A DNA stretch of 64,000 nt, from assembly GCA_036023115.1 (NCBI GenBank), contig JAYKKT010000041.1:3187501-3251500 (forward strand). Direction: 5' to 3'. Shown here piece after piece: positions 38,660-51,600 of this stretch. The stretch's first letter is position 1. Every line of letters begins with the position of its first letter. Origin of the DNA: Brasenia schreberi (Eukaryota > Streptophyta > Magnoliopsida > Nymphaeales > Cabombaceae). Under the pieces are notes generated by a model. The model was not told where the DNA came from, did not search any database, and was given only the letters and a program-made list of their open reading frames with translations. A program made the position numbers and the translations under genes.

Positions 38660-41345
38660 GGGAGGAGGGGTACAGATGTACTGAGCGGGAGGTAGAGCTT
38701 CAAGTATTGTTGAAAAGGGAACGGCTAAGGTGATTGAGATGGAAGAAATCTCTGGTAGAAAAAATAATAAGTTGTTGAAGGAGGGTGATAGGAATAGAAG
38801 GTTATTTCATCAAAAGGAAGTGGTAAAGTATGGAAGAGATTGTGTGTGTCTTGTACAAGGGGCTCGATGCAGAAGAAGATTTGTGCAGACATAAACTAGA
38901 TGCTTTAGGCTTTAATAATGTTACTTATGAGGATAGAGAGTTGCTCAATCACCCATTTAGTTTGGATGAAGTGAAAAAAGAAGTTATGAGTTGTGGAGGA
39001 AATAAAACGTCAGGTCCTAAGGGTTTTCTATGGCTTCTTATCGTCCAGTTGGAATGTAATCGAAGCTAATGTGATATATTCTTTTCATGATTTTTTATGA
39101 AAATATAACATTCTAAACAAGATTTTCCTCATGTAAAACCTACCCAATTTAGATCAGGAAAATTGTAAGGATTTTATGAAACCATGTGGCATGGCTTGAA
39201 TCTGTAGTCTTCCGCTAGGAGCAATTGTCAATGGAATTCAATTTTTCCAAAAATTTCCTAAGTCACGTGGGTTTCATCCTCTCTTACTTCTACAAACTCG
39301 GGTTGTTAAAGATTCTTTATCAGTTGAATTGTATTTTCATCACTCTTATTTCGAAAGTAGTGGGACAATGAAGATGAGACTTCAAACCAATTAGTTTGGT
39401 GGGAGGGATCTATTAAATCTTCTGAAGCACTTTCGCTTGGACTGAATATAGTGTTCCATACAGTTGTGGAACAAAACAGACATGCCTTTGTTCAAGGTAG
39501 ACATATTCTAGTTAATTGCTAAAGAAATGCTTGATCTTTTGCTTAGAGAAAGTAAAATCTGGTTTCGTAAACTTAACATGAAGAAGGCTTATCATCGTGC
39601 ATGTTGTAAGTTATATTTATTGGGCAAGATGGGTTTTTGGGAGAGAAGTGTATTGCTATTTGCATTTCTTCTACTAAGTTTTCGGTGAAGGTTGATGATT
39701 TGGTTCCTTGGAGAGTCAAAATGGTAGAGGTAAGGGGATCCTCTCTCCCCTTTGATTCTTATTTTGGTAATGGAATCTTTGAGAAGGATATTGGTGGTGA
39801 TGTAGGCAAAGGGTTTGTTGCATAGATTGGAGGTCAATGAAGACGCAAGGGAGATGATTATTCTGTGGATAGTGGGTAGATGGCCATGATTCATTACATT
39901 TAAGATGTATTCTTTTGGGGTCTGAGGCTGTGTCTAGGACAAGGATGAATCTATAGAAGAGCAAGTTAATTCCAATGGGATGGTGTGCATAGGGAAGCCT
40001 GCCTGCCTTCTATTCTGACTTGTAACCTACGATGTTTTCTGATTAAGTATTTGGATTACCTCTTGGTACACTTTAAAGAAGTTTCGATGTGGGACCCTAT
40101 GGTGGATAAATATGAGAAGAAATTAACAGGGTAGAAGCATAAAATTTATCAAACATGGGGAGGTTCACTCTTATCAGATGTGCTTTATCATATTTCCCGA
40201 TGTATTTCATGTCGTTGTTTGTCATGCCAATGTTAGTACCTAAAAGATAGAAGGCATTTAACATCATTTTTTGTGGGGTCACGAGGAAGGGAGCTTTTAA
40301 TTTCATTTGGTTGGATGGCAGGAGATCAAAATATCTCTCTCATAGTGGTCTAGGTATTAAATCTGTATTTCTATTCGACATGCCTCTTTTGAATAACCGG
40401 TTGCAGAGATTTACATCAAAAGAAGATAGGCGGCAGATGAGAATGGTGGCAGCCAAATTTGTTTGGAATTAAGGGGATGAATGACTTTAAGGAGGAGCAT
40501 TATAGTTGTAGTGTGTGACTAGCGACCAGAAGAAGGTATAAAAGGGATGAGACTGTCTTTTGTGATACTCAGTGCGGACATTGCCCTTTGCTGGTTAGGT
40601 TCTTAGAGCTATTTGTTTCAACTGTAGATAGAGAAGCTATGGCAGGTGACTATCTTGTGGTAGGTGAATGGTGTCTCATGGGATACTCCTTTTATTAGGA
40701 ATACCTAAGATTGGGAGTTGGAGTCCTTTGCCTAGTTCTTTTGTGTGATATATGAAGTTGAGGGGGTGTTGGAGGTATGGATACCATGAGGATAGAAGCA
40801 AGCTTCTGACGAATGCTTTAAAACAAAGAGCTTTACCATCAATGCAGGAGGTTGGACGAAGCATCATGATGCCTTGGAAGCTTCTGTGTAAGCCGAGAGT
40901 TCCTCCAAGACTTTCCTTTCAATGGAGGAGCCCAACATTGGTAAACAAGTGTCACTTGTATAAAAGAGCTAGAGTTAGTGGACCACTTATTGTTGTTCCG
41001 TTAGTGGCCTAGCCAATTAAAAGGGGAAAGCATTTAGGGTGCTTAGGTTGCAATTGGTGCTAAGTAGCAACATACGAGAAGGACTTCAGGCTGGTGGTAC
41101 CTTTTGTAATTACTCCAAGAAGAACTGTGCAGTACTTTGGAAGTTTGGATATTGTTTGAAATTATTTTGTTAATTGGAGGGAAAGGAATGGGATGGCCTT
41201 CAATGGGGTGGAGAACACTTGAGCATTCTTTTGAAGGATTTAGAGAATTGGTTTCTTCTGTTGCCTTCTCAGTATAGGCATCAAGTTCTTCTAGATGTGT
41301 CAAAGCTGATTAACTTTGTACACTATTGTAGTCTCTCCTATTGAT
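38660..41345 (+). mobile_element. L1-clade LINE ORF2, decayed
   Basis: Ordered L1 landmarks are spread over all three frames. LKEGDRNRRLFHQ is at about 38.78 kb. NHPFSLDEVKKEV with GNKTSGPKGF (usual GNKSPGPDGF) is at 38.96-39.03 kb, and LNMKKAYHRA (usual LDMxKAYD) at 39.57 kb. KFSVKVDD then a degenerate QGxPLSP block is at 39.67-39.78 kb, and a SEAVSRTRMNL...KSKLIPMG block at 39.93-39.98 kb. WDPMVDKYEKKLTG is at 40.1 kb, and the C-terminal zinc-knuckle-like VPPRLSFQW with TLVNKCHLYKRA at 40.9-41.0 kb. Stops and frameshifts are frequent, so it is inactive. Its 3' end is the source of the tandem array that follows. Confidence 0.8.
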
Positions 41346-42310
41346 GTAATGGATGCACCTCAGGTGCTTGTAATGATATTATTGTTAGCTAACTAGAAAA
41401 TGGTATGCACCACAATTGCCATGGCAAGAAGCTGACATCAAGGGAATAACACCATCTAGAGTTAAAAAGAAATTTTTTGTATTGTAATTTTTATAAAAAG
41501 AAATTCTTTTGAAGGATTTAGAGAATTGGTTTCTTCTGTTGCCTTCTCACTATAGGCATCAAGTTCTTCTAGATGTGTCAAAGCTGATTAACTTTGTACA
41601 CTATTGTAGTCTCTCCTATTGATGTAATGGATGCACCTCAGGTGCTTGTAATGATATTATTGTTAGCTAACTAGAAAATGGTATGCACCACAATTGCCAT
41701 GGCAAGAAGCTGACATCAAGGGAATAACACCATCTAGAGTTAAAAAGAAATTTTTTGTATTGTAATTTTTATAAAAAGAAATTCTTTTGAAGGATTTAGA
41801 GAATTGGTTTCTTCTGTTGCCTTCTCACTATAGGCATCAAGTTCTTCTAGATGTGTCAAAGCTGATTAACTTTGTACACTATTGTAGTCTCTCCTATTGA
41901 TGTAATGGATGCACCTCAGGTGCTTGTAATGATATTATTGTTAGCTAACTAGAAAATGGTATGCACCACAATTGCCATGGCAAGAAGCTGACATCAAGGG
42001 AATAACACCATCTAGAGTTAAAAAGAAATTTTTTGTATTGTAATTTTTATAAAAAGAAATTCTTTTGAAGGATTTAGAGAATTGGTTTCTTCTGTTGCCT
42101 TCTCACTATAGGCATCAAGTTCTTCTAGATGTGTCAAAGCTGATTAACTTTGTACACTATTGTAGTCTCTCCTATTGATGTAATGGATGCACCTCAGGTG
42201 CTTGTAATGATATTATTGTTAGCTAACTAGAAAATGGTATGCACCACAATTGCCATGGCAAGAAGCTGACATCAAGGGAATAACACCATCTAGAGTAAAA
42301 AAGAAATTTT
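41225..42310 (+). repeat. Tandem array, four 278-bp units derived from the L1 3' end
   Basis: Units begin ATTCTTTTGAAGG at 41225, 41503, 41781 and 42059, an exact period of 278. Units are nearly identical; unit 1 has CTCAGTATAGG where the others have CTCACTATAGG. Each holds the L1 ORF2 C-terminal end (GAGAATTGGTTTCTTCTG), the L1 tail, and non-LINE flank (ACACCATCTAGAG). The amplification must be recent compared with the decay of the L1 body. It lies just beyond the presumed 3' end of the MADS gene. Confidence 0.95.
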
Positions 42311-42692
42311 TTCTTTCCTTTCCATGTTAAGGTAGCACGGAAGTCCGCAGATACATTTTGTAATCCAAATCAGGAATGATTGAGACCCCAAGAGGAAAGT
42401 GAATTTTTTTAACTGAATGAAAAGCTTTTTCACAATAGTATCCCCACCAAAGTTCAACTGCCAGAAAAGCAAAGAATCTGCAAGTTACTTAAAGTATCAG
42501 TACTCAAAGTGTTGAGACATGCAGCCCAAGAATGAAAAGGCTTTCAGGTACTTTAGCCAACTTTTTTCAATATCTAGATATATAAGTGTTAGTAACTGAA
42601 TTTATCTCTAGGAAAAAGATGGAACAAAAAATCCACAATCATCATCAACCAAAAGCTTCTGGAATGCAGTCTGAAAAGCACATTTCAGAGCA
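42310..42692 (-). other. Presumed 3' UTR of the MADS gene
   Basis: This is AT-rich non-coding DNA between the inferred stop codon (42693-42695) and the 278-bp array. The transcript end is not visible. Confidence 0.35.
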
Positions 42693-45600
42693 TTACATGC
42701 TCTGCAAAAAAGAAAATTGCTGCATCAGTTACTTAAGATGCATGTAATAAGACATTTCTTCACATGTATATATTTACCAGAAAAGAGGAAATGCTGCAAA
42801 AACCTGAAAGTGAAAACTAACACACTCTTAGTTTCCTAGAAAAAGTGTTAAGTGAAGTGCGTCGTGCATAGCAATAGCATACATTGATTGCTTAATCTTT
42901 AAATGTGATTTAATATTCAAACAAAAGACATAGCAGGCATAGTATTACAAATGCTAACCTGAAATGAGTTCTCGTCAAATAGTGGAACTGAAGAATTCCC
43001 AGAGGTGGAAGCCCAATTGCTGATGCTATTATCATAACTGAGTCTAGTGCAATCAAAGTTGGGAACCTGGTAATCCATTGATGAGCCCTGAACATTCATT
43101 TCCATTTCACTCTTTTTTTCGCCATGAAAATTATGAGTCTGATTGTATGGGTTATAGGGATAGAGACCTCCAAGCTGCAAATTCAGGCATGTGTTTCTAT
43201 TTATTTCATCCGAGGGATCACATGACCTTGAGTAATCCATCTGCATATGCTTCCCATTTTCCAGGTAAGCAGAAAAGCTTGGGAAAGGAGCTTCGGAGGG
43301 GCATTCGATTTCTCTGATCAGAAAGAGTTAAGATACTAGTTCAGAAAAATCAGTACAAATCAGTGTATTCTAGTTCATAACGCAGACTAAATTAAAACCT
43401 CATACCCGGTTAGTGAAAATAAAGCACCATCACGGAATTGAAAATTATTCTGAAAACTGCATAAATCATGGAATTCTATTAAAATCTAGACCTGCATCGT
43501 GTGGGTAACATAGTGTGTAAGTGCAACAATTTTTTGAAGATTATGGACGTGCAAGTGCATGACCACGTGCTGGCGCATTTGTACAATATTTTTCTAATAA
43601 TGTACAGGTGAGGTAGCTGGATTAAGCATTGTGATCCGACCCAAAAATAGTGCACTCAGAATTTAGGCAATTGTACAAATTTTTTCTAATATTTTATATG
43701 CATATGGATCCTATTATTTGTGTATATAATCATTTACTTTATTTGTCCGTGCATATATTTTATGAAGGTGTGCTTACCACAAGATGGAGTTGTTCAACAA
43801 CAATAGAAGAAAGGAGATTGAAAGTGCAGCTCCTTTTCTTGTATGGCGGTTGTCTCTCTTTTTATTTCATCTTATCTCTAATGGGTAGCTGTCCATTACG
43901 TTGATATACCAGATATAACTCAAAAGACTGTTATACCTCTAATAAGTGACTTCTAATAAAGTACCTTTAAAAATAGAAAATTACAGCACACTTTAACTAT
44001 GACCTTAAAGTACTTTAACTATGACTAATCTAGGTTTTATCTCAACACTCCCCTTCAAGTTGGAACGAAGATACTCTTGAGTTCCCAACTTGTTAAGAAG
44101 TTTCTCCAGCGAAATTTGGTAAGAAGTTTGGGACCTATTCTTGAGATTTTACATATATCATCTAAATGATTCCTTATTTTACAGTATCTCTTATGAAGTG
44201 GCAATTTATCTCGATATTCTTTGTTCTTTCATGATATACCAGATTAGTTGCTATCTTAATTGTTGCTTGATTATCACAGTAGAATAAAATTGATTCATTG
44301 GAGTGTGTACAAGTTCTAGTAGGGATTTTAAACAAATTGCTTCACACATCAAGTGCAGCTACCATGTACTGCCTCAGATGATGATTTAGCTACTATAGTC
44401 TATTTTTTGTTTTTCCATAAGACTATGTTACTACCTACCATAGTCAGGTACCCCGATGTAGCCCTTCTATCATCGGTTGATCATGCCCAATTGGCGTAGA
44501 TACATCATACCATTTCCAAGAGTGTGTTAAGTATCTCAATATTTGTCTCACGGCATTCATGTGGGATTTAGTAGGACATTGCATAAATCGACTAACCATA
44601 CAACGTAGGAAATATCTGGGTGTGGTTAAATATATAAGTCTTCCTACTAATCTTTGGTATTCTCAAGGTTCCTGTAATGGTTCATCTGTATTGGCACTTA
44701 ATTTTAAGTTGTTTTTCATGAGTACACTCGAAGGTTTACATTATAACATATGAGTATCCCTCGATAAGTCCAAAGTATATTTCATTTGAGTTAGGAATAT
44801 ACCCCTTGAATTGCTCAATACTTCAATCACTAAAAAATAGCGAAGGGCTCCCAGATCTTTCATGTCAAACAAGGAGAGTAGTTGACCTTTTAATTGCCTG
44901 ATTTCATTATCATTGTCTCCAGTGATGATGATATCATCCACGTAAACCACCAAGATGTAGCTGCCTTCACCTTTCCTTACAAAGGTCGTAGGGTCACTTC
45001 CACTTGTAAACCCAAGACTGGTGACTCTATCGTTGAATTGTTCAAACCATGCACGAGGTGATTGTTTCAGCCCATATATTACCTTCTTGAGTTGACATAC
45101 CCTAACATTTGTGTCATCACCGCAAGTCATAGGTGGTAAATCCATATAAATTTCTTCATTTAGGTAGAGAAATGCATTTTTGATATCGAGTTGCCACAGT
45201 TTTCACTTTTTGTTTGCATCTATATTTATAATTACTCTTATGGTTGTCATTTTCGCTACTGGTGCAAAGGTTTCAATATAGTCTAACCCATAGGCTTGAT
45301 TGTACTCCATTGCAACTAATCGTGCTTTGTATCTCTCAATACTATCATCAACTTTATACTTGATGGTGTAGACCCACTTGCATCCCACTGGCTTTCTACC
45401 AGGAGGTAGTTTTACAATCTCTCATGTATTGTTCTTTTTCAACGCATGTAATTTCTTGGTATCTGGATAAGAGCAAACATCTTGAAGTTGTTTAAAGTAT
45501 TTTGGTATGAAATATATTGAGATATAGAGTAACTACAAGATCTCTTCCCTTTTCTCAACGTAATGGGAACATCCAACCCATTCTCGGTTGGTAATGTCGT

Positions 45601-48600
45601 TAACTGTTCTGGCACAAACTCATCTAGTTGCATATCGAAGGGGAGTTTCTCTTCTTGGGACATGGTAGGTTACATGGTTTCCTTTGAGGTTTCCTTGTTC
45701 CTTCTCCTATAAACTTTCAGTTCTTGCTTAGTTTGCTCCTTAGGTTCTATCTTCTCTTGTTGTGAATTAACTTGACTTTCTCCTTCTAATCCTAGATTGA
45801 TCGGCATAACAACTGAGTATTGGTTTCTTGTAGGTGATTTCTCCTCCTTGCTGTCATAATAGGTGGAATCTTCGAAGAAGGTTACATATATTGACACATG
45901 TACTTTCCTCCTATGGGTCATAGAAGACAACCTTTTTACATAGAGGAATAACCATAAAAGATACACTTGATAACCTTTGAATCCAGTTTATCTCTGTCAC
46001 GAGTGATCATGAAATATAGCACACGGCAACAATACCTAAAGTGTGATCTTTCCTTGTAATACAATTGAAGGAGTTTTGTTTATGAGATAGATAACCATTA
46101 AAACTGCATCACCCCAAAATAACTTAGGAGCATTACTACTGATTAATAGAGCTCTAATTGTCTCTGAGATGTGGTGATTTTTCCTCCTTGCTACTCCATT
46201 TTGTTAATGTGTATATGCACATGTAATCTAATTGACAATATCATGGTTTTTGTGATAAGTTACGTTTTCAAGAACGTATCATTGAATTCTCTACCATTGT
46301 CTGATATGATGCATTTAACAAAACATTGAAATTGAGTCATCACAAATGTGTAAAACATTGGAAATATAGTTGAAATTTCATTCTTATTTTTCATTAAATA
46401 AACCACTATGAAAATATCTTTAGTCAGACATAGCCACCACATGACTCAAACCCCATACATCTGAGTGCACAAGCTCAAACAGATTTATTTTCCTAGACTC
46501 ACTGTTGGGAAAGCTAACTCTATAATGCTTAGCTTTCTCACAAGTTTCATATTCAAAAGAATGATTAACCACATTGAAACTCAACTCAGGGACCATATTC
46601 TCCAATGGAAGGTTGCCCCCTACTCTCTCTTCTATTATGTAAAATCCCTTAACCTAAAACAAGTTGGATCAGTCCTTATATAGTGGATTGGTCAATATGA
46701 AAAAAAACCAAAATGCCCTTAAGTTGGGAGTGAGATACTTTGAACTTCAAACTTGTTGAAAATTTGGTTTTTTCTTCACCACACTTGCACAATGATCTCT
46801 TTGAGGCTTCTTTAAATCAACTTGAACAAATAATAATACACTTAGGTAGTGCACGACCCTTCTATGGGAGTTGGTTGCTCCTCTTGTTCTTTCTTTTCAA
46901 TGAAGTGATTGGTACCAACACTTCATATGTCATGTCTTCCTACTATTGAGAAAGCTGAATTTTTTATGGTAAGAGGTATTATCTCCACCATAAACACTTC
47001 AATCGACTTTTCTTGCGTCCCTTCACATGGTGGTTGTTGAAGGTGTGTTGGTTATGTATCCTCTCTCTACCTTATACTTCTATCAGATTTTTTTGCGCCC
47101 CTCTACATGATAGCTGCAACCGATTTTTCAGCCCTCTTTGTTATCAATTTCAGCAACTCAAGGTTTTAATCTTCAAGCTTCTTGATGATATTGCTATATT
47201 TTATACCAACAAATTCATTTTGCCTCTTCATATGGTGACAAACTGTTTGTCTACACTATATCTTCTCTTTCTCTTTCTTTAGTCAATTTTGTTATTAAGA
47301 GTTGTCTCCTCCTTGAAATACTCTTTGTAATTCTCTTTCTCTGCATTAGCAACCTTCGTACGTAGCGAGCCATAGGGATAAGATTATGCTTCTTTGAGAC
47401 ATTTGATTGAACAAATGACATGCATGTATTTGTTTCTCTGCAATTCTTCTGTCCTCTTTCACCTCCCTCAAATGGTTTGTGCCTAGTGTACAAGCAAGCA
47501 AATGCAATACTTTTTCCACAACTAACCGGTCCATCCAAGACAATACTTTTTCCATAGCTAACATGTCCATCCAAGACAATATGCTTTTTAACTTTCGGTG
47601 ATTTACTATGATGATGTATTATCGGATCAACCACATGCCTGAAATTATCGTGGAGCTCTAGGAAAGCCAGCCTGACCAAAAACGCACTTTGTTTTATCTC
47701 CTCGAATTCCTTCTTCATTCCAAGCGGCAACCCTTCAGCCAATACTGCATTCAACTCTTCCACACTAAAATCCATGTAGCCACAGACATCCTTTCTGGTG
47801 AGTTCAGAAATGGACTTGGCTTGAGTAAAGAGGAAAACCCTTCAGTCCGATATTCAAGCTCTCATCGTCTTCCTCGTCGGCTCTGCCTTGATCGTTCAAC
47901 GGCATATCGAAACCCGCTTTGCTCCCGATGATTTCATGTCGGAAGAGAACGAACTCGAACAGAGAAAATAAGGAGGACGCTCTTCTCATTGATGACGAAA
48001 TTAAGGATTATTAAAAAGGAATGATGATGGTTCATGGCGGCGGCAGCGCGGAGGCCGCATTGTGCGATGGTGCAGAGCATTTTCCTGTTGACACGCTTCC
48101 AGGCGAGTGCACAAAATGGTCGATTAGTGAGCGAAACTCTGATGGGAAGAAATACGAGTGGAACCTGGCTCTCTCTTTGGGGTTGAGATGCAGTACCACG
48201 CCACCTGAAACCACCAATTTTGATGGTAGTCGGACTTTCCACATGCTCCAGCGAATATGCCACCACCCTCCCATCGATTGAATCTTGCTCTGATACTATG
48301 TTGAAAGATCAGAGACAGTAGTGTTATAGTTACTAAAGGAGAAAGGGAAAGGAGGAGAACGGAGGGTTGTCCCTCCAATGGAGAGTTGCCCCCCTTCTCT
48401 CTTGTCTATTACGTAAAATCCCTTAACCTAAAACAAGTTGAACCAGTCCTTATATAGTGGACTTGTCAATATTAAAAAGACCAAAATGCCCTTAGTACTA
48501 TGGGATATGGGCAATTATAATAATATCAAAAAATCAAAAAATTACATAACTAACACTAAAACAACATATATATATATATATATATATATTCAGATTCTTC

Positions 48601-51600
48601 AACAATAAGTAGAGAATATACTACCCAAGACGAATTCACTCGATACTTCTCATAGTAGGCCGAATACATTTTTTTCTTCCAATTTTGCATTCTTGTTCTT
48701 GACATAGTGAGAACATTCTCCTAGAGTGTAGTATTAGAGTTCATCCCAAAAGCTTCTAAGCTCTGCAGAGTACTTACTCATAGAGATGCTTTCTTGCCTA
48801 CATTTCTTAATCTTTGCTTATATCTCATATTTCTTTACAATATTAATTTTTTTGGAATATACCAGATTTCACAAGCTTTATTTAAGTACATAAAGGTGTT
48901 GTCAATACTAAACACCATGGAGTTAATCAGTCATGAGACAACTATGAGATTGTCTCTTCTCCACTTCAAATACTTGGGTCTGATGGATGTGATTGGGAGG
49001 TTTCTCCTGTAATAAATTTTCATCTTTCTCTTACAACGAGGGTGTTAAAATGTAGTAGGGGTCAATAGGGTCCATAAGTTTCTGTTTGTAATCAGGTCCC
49101 AGCAAACCCAAGCCACCATGACCAAACCACCATCACCAAGGCCACTTGGGCTGCTAGGAGAGCCCCAACGCTACTTTACTAGTCGTTGGGCTATCTTCAG
49201 CAACCAACAGTTGAATGTTGTTGACTTTCACTCCTCTCTTTATCTCTCTATAAATACTTACCCTGTATTCAACAAACAACAACTAATTATATATGGATTA
49301 TCTCATTATTCAATAAAATGAATTTAGGTAGCTTACCTGATTTCTAACATAGTATCATATCCTAAACGACAGCAATGATGGTGGCAGGGCCACGACAAGG
49401 CATTTGGATGCGGACGAAGGATGCCAATGGCTATGGAATCTCAGGTTGATGGTATCATCGACTAGTTTGGCCAAGGTCGATCATGTCAAGGATGGTGATA
49501 GCAATAGAGCTTTTCCCTTATCTTTGTTTGTAGGGAAATTGAATGGGAATTAAAAAAAGGTGGCCGCATAATGGTTGATAGTGGCTTGATGTTGGTGGTT
49601 CACTAAGGATGGTGGCAAAGGAGATGGAGTGTGGCTCAAGCAGTGGGCTAAGCACAACGGTGGTAGGTTGGTGGTTCTCGACAAGAAAGAGGGAGATGGG
49701 AGAGAAGAGGGAAAGGTTGGGCTCATCCGTTGGTTGGTGTTCTTTTTCCAGGATACAACATGGAAGAAAGAGGGGAGGAAGATGCAAAGGAGAGGTTGCG
49801 GTTAAGGGCGATGAAGGTGTGGTGGAGCTTGTTAGTTGGCAAGATGGTTGGTCGACGATGGTTCAGGCAGGGACTGCGAGGAAGTGGCAATAATTCCTAC
49901 GAGAGAGTAAGGTGGATCTAAGTCACACAGACACTTCTAAGTGGTGGAGTGTCGACCTCGACACTGGTACGACACCGACACCATGTCGGAGCGGCATTGC
50001 CAAAAAAAAAAAAATTTGTAACTCACAGATAAATGGGTCCAAATAATGAAGATTAATTTGTGTATTATGATAAAATTAGTAGTTGTTTACCATTTATATG
50101 TTTTGCTTTAATATAAAGTTGTGTATTTGCTATTGTAGTTGTATACAATAGTAGCTTGAATGATTTTGGGTGCGAACAATTGGTTTCTTATTACTCAATC
50201 TTATTGGATTCTTGACTCCATACTATATACCTTTGCACAGAATAATCTCTGTCACCAAACACATTTAAAGACCAGGAACATTGCCAGATCAATAGAACAG
50301 AAGAGTATGACATCACTAGTGGATCCTAGCACAAATACTAGTATATGTTATATCCTACAAAAGATCTCGAAACTCTTTGAATCCATAACTTGGATATTTT
50401 GCAGCTCGTAAAATCATTGTAAGTTTAAGATCATTATGAGGGAACTTGCTAATTGATACTTACGTGTACCCAAAATTAGCAAATACTAGTTGTATTATGA
50501 TTGATTTATGTAGCTTGAATATTATATATAATATATAATATTATATACCCTAGCCGTGTCGCCGTACCCAAAATTTTTGAAATTTGCCATATCCCGCACC
50601 CGCACCCATGTGACATAGAGGCGGATGGGTAATGATGGCCGATAGGCCAACAACAGAGGGTGGATCATGGTGGAGATCATGAAGTTGTGAAAGGCTTATT
50701 TGGGTTGCTACTTGGTCGTGATGGTAGGTCGCTTTGTGGTGATCTACAACAGTAGTAGAGGGCAACAAGTTTTCTTTTCTCTCGGTCTTTGATATTTTGC
50801 CTACTGATGAAGGAACGGGTGGTATTGGCCAAAATGGAGATAGACGGTGATGATTTGTTTTTTTTTCGAGTGGAACTTGGTTGGGTGTGGTGATAGTGGG
50901 CGAGGGTGCTGGCAACGGCCATGGGGTGATGGCAAGGCGGTGGTCGAGCAGTCCGAAGGTGGCGGCGAGGATGGTGGTCTCGAGCTACTGGTTGAGATAC
51001 GTTTCACATAGCATGGAAGGGAGAGGACAGGCTTCAACTCTCTGCGTGATGCAGAGGAGAGAGGCTTTTGCCTTCCATGTGGAGAGGTAGAGAGAGAAGG
51101 CTTTTGCCTTCTACGTGAGGCGGTTGGCCAGCGATCGTGTGACAATGATGGCGAGGTAGCGATGCGGCGAAGGATGGCTTCGATGGTAATGGCTTTTGCA
51201 TTGAGAGAAAGAGAGAGATGAGGTGGTTTCTCATTTAAGCAGAGAGGGGATGCGTTTATGTGTTTATATGCAGTCGGGTCGTGGATTTGGTCCTAGAGTC
51301 AGACACGCTCTATGTTAAATATGAGATTCTTGTTGGACCAAATCTAGACGTGGACCTATATTTGGATTCAATTTGATCTTATTTGTCATTCATGTTGGAG
51401 TCAATCCATGTGTGCTCTTTCCAACTTATTTATTTTTAATATTTATTAGATTTTGTCCCATTTTTACAAGATAATATGTTTTTTATTTGTTAGACAATAA
51501 GTCGCATCTCTTTGTATGATTAAGACCTCCATGTCACTTTTGTTGGCCATTTGTGATTAAGCTGCTTGATGTTGTTGGCTATTAATTGGAGATTAGTTAA

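Larger units (their letters stand above)
46606..48561 (-). mobile_element. Inner Copia-type LTR unit carrying a captured host-gene fragment
   Basis: The right LTR spans 48299-48561 (TGTTGAAAGATC to ACTAACA). Directly inside it at about 48287-48298 is CTCTGATACTA, the antisense of a Copia primer-binding site. A partial second LTR at 46606-46740 shares CTCCAATGGA, TTGCCCCCTACTCTCTC-type sequence, ATCCCTTAACCTAAAACAAG and CAAAATGCCCTTA. No Gag or Pol is visible between them. Instead most of the interior is a DAP3-like fragment (47.25-48.26 kb). It splits the outer Copia between its Gag and integrase parts, so it inserted later, with deletion of the protease region. Confidence 0.65.

Noticed and set aside
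41225..42310. 278-bp array considered as a CRISPR-like or regulatory array
   Set aside because: The units are directly adjacent, contain LINE coding sequence and have no spacers; plant nuclear DNA.
50550..51234. Overlapping Pro/Ser/His-rich open frames on both strands
   Set aside because: The GC-richer DNA has few stop codons by composition; no conserved domain, start context or splice pattern supports a gene.
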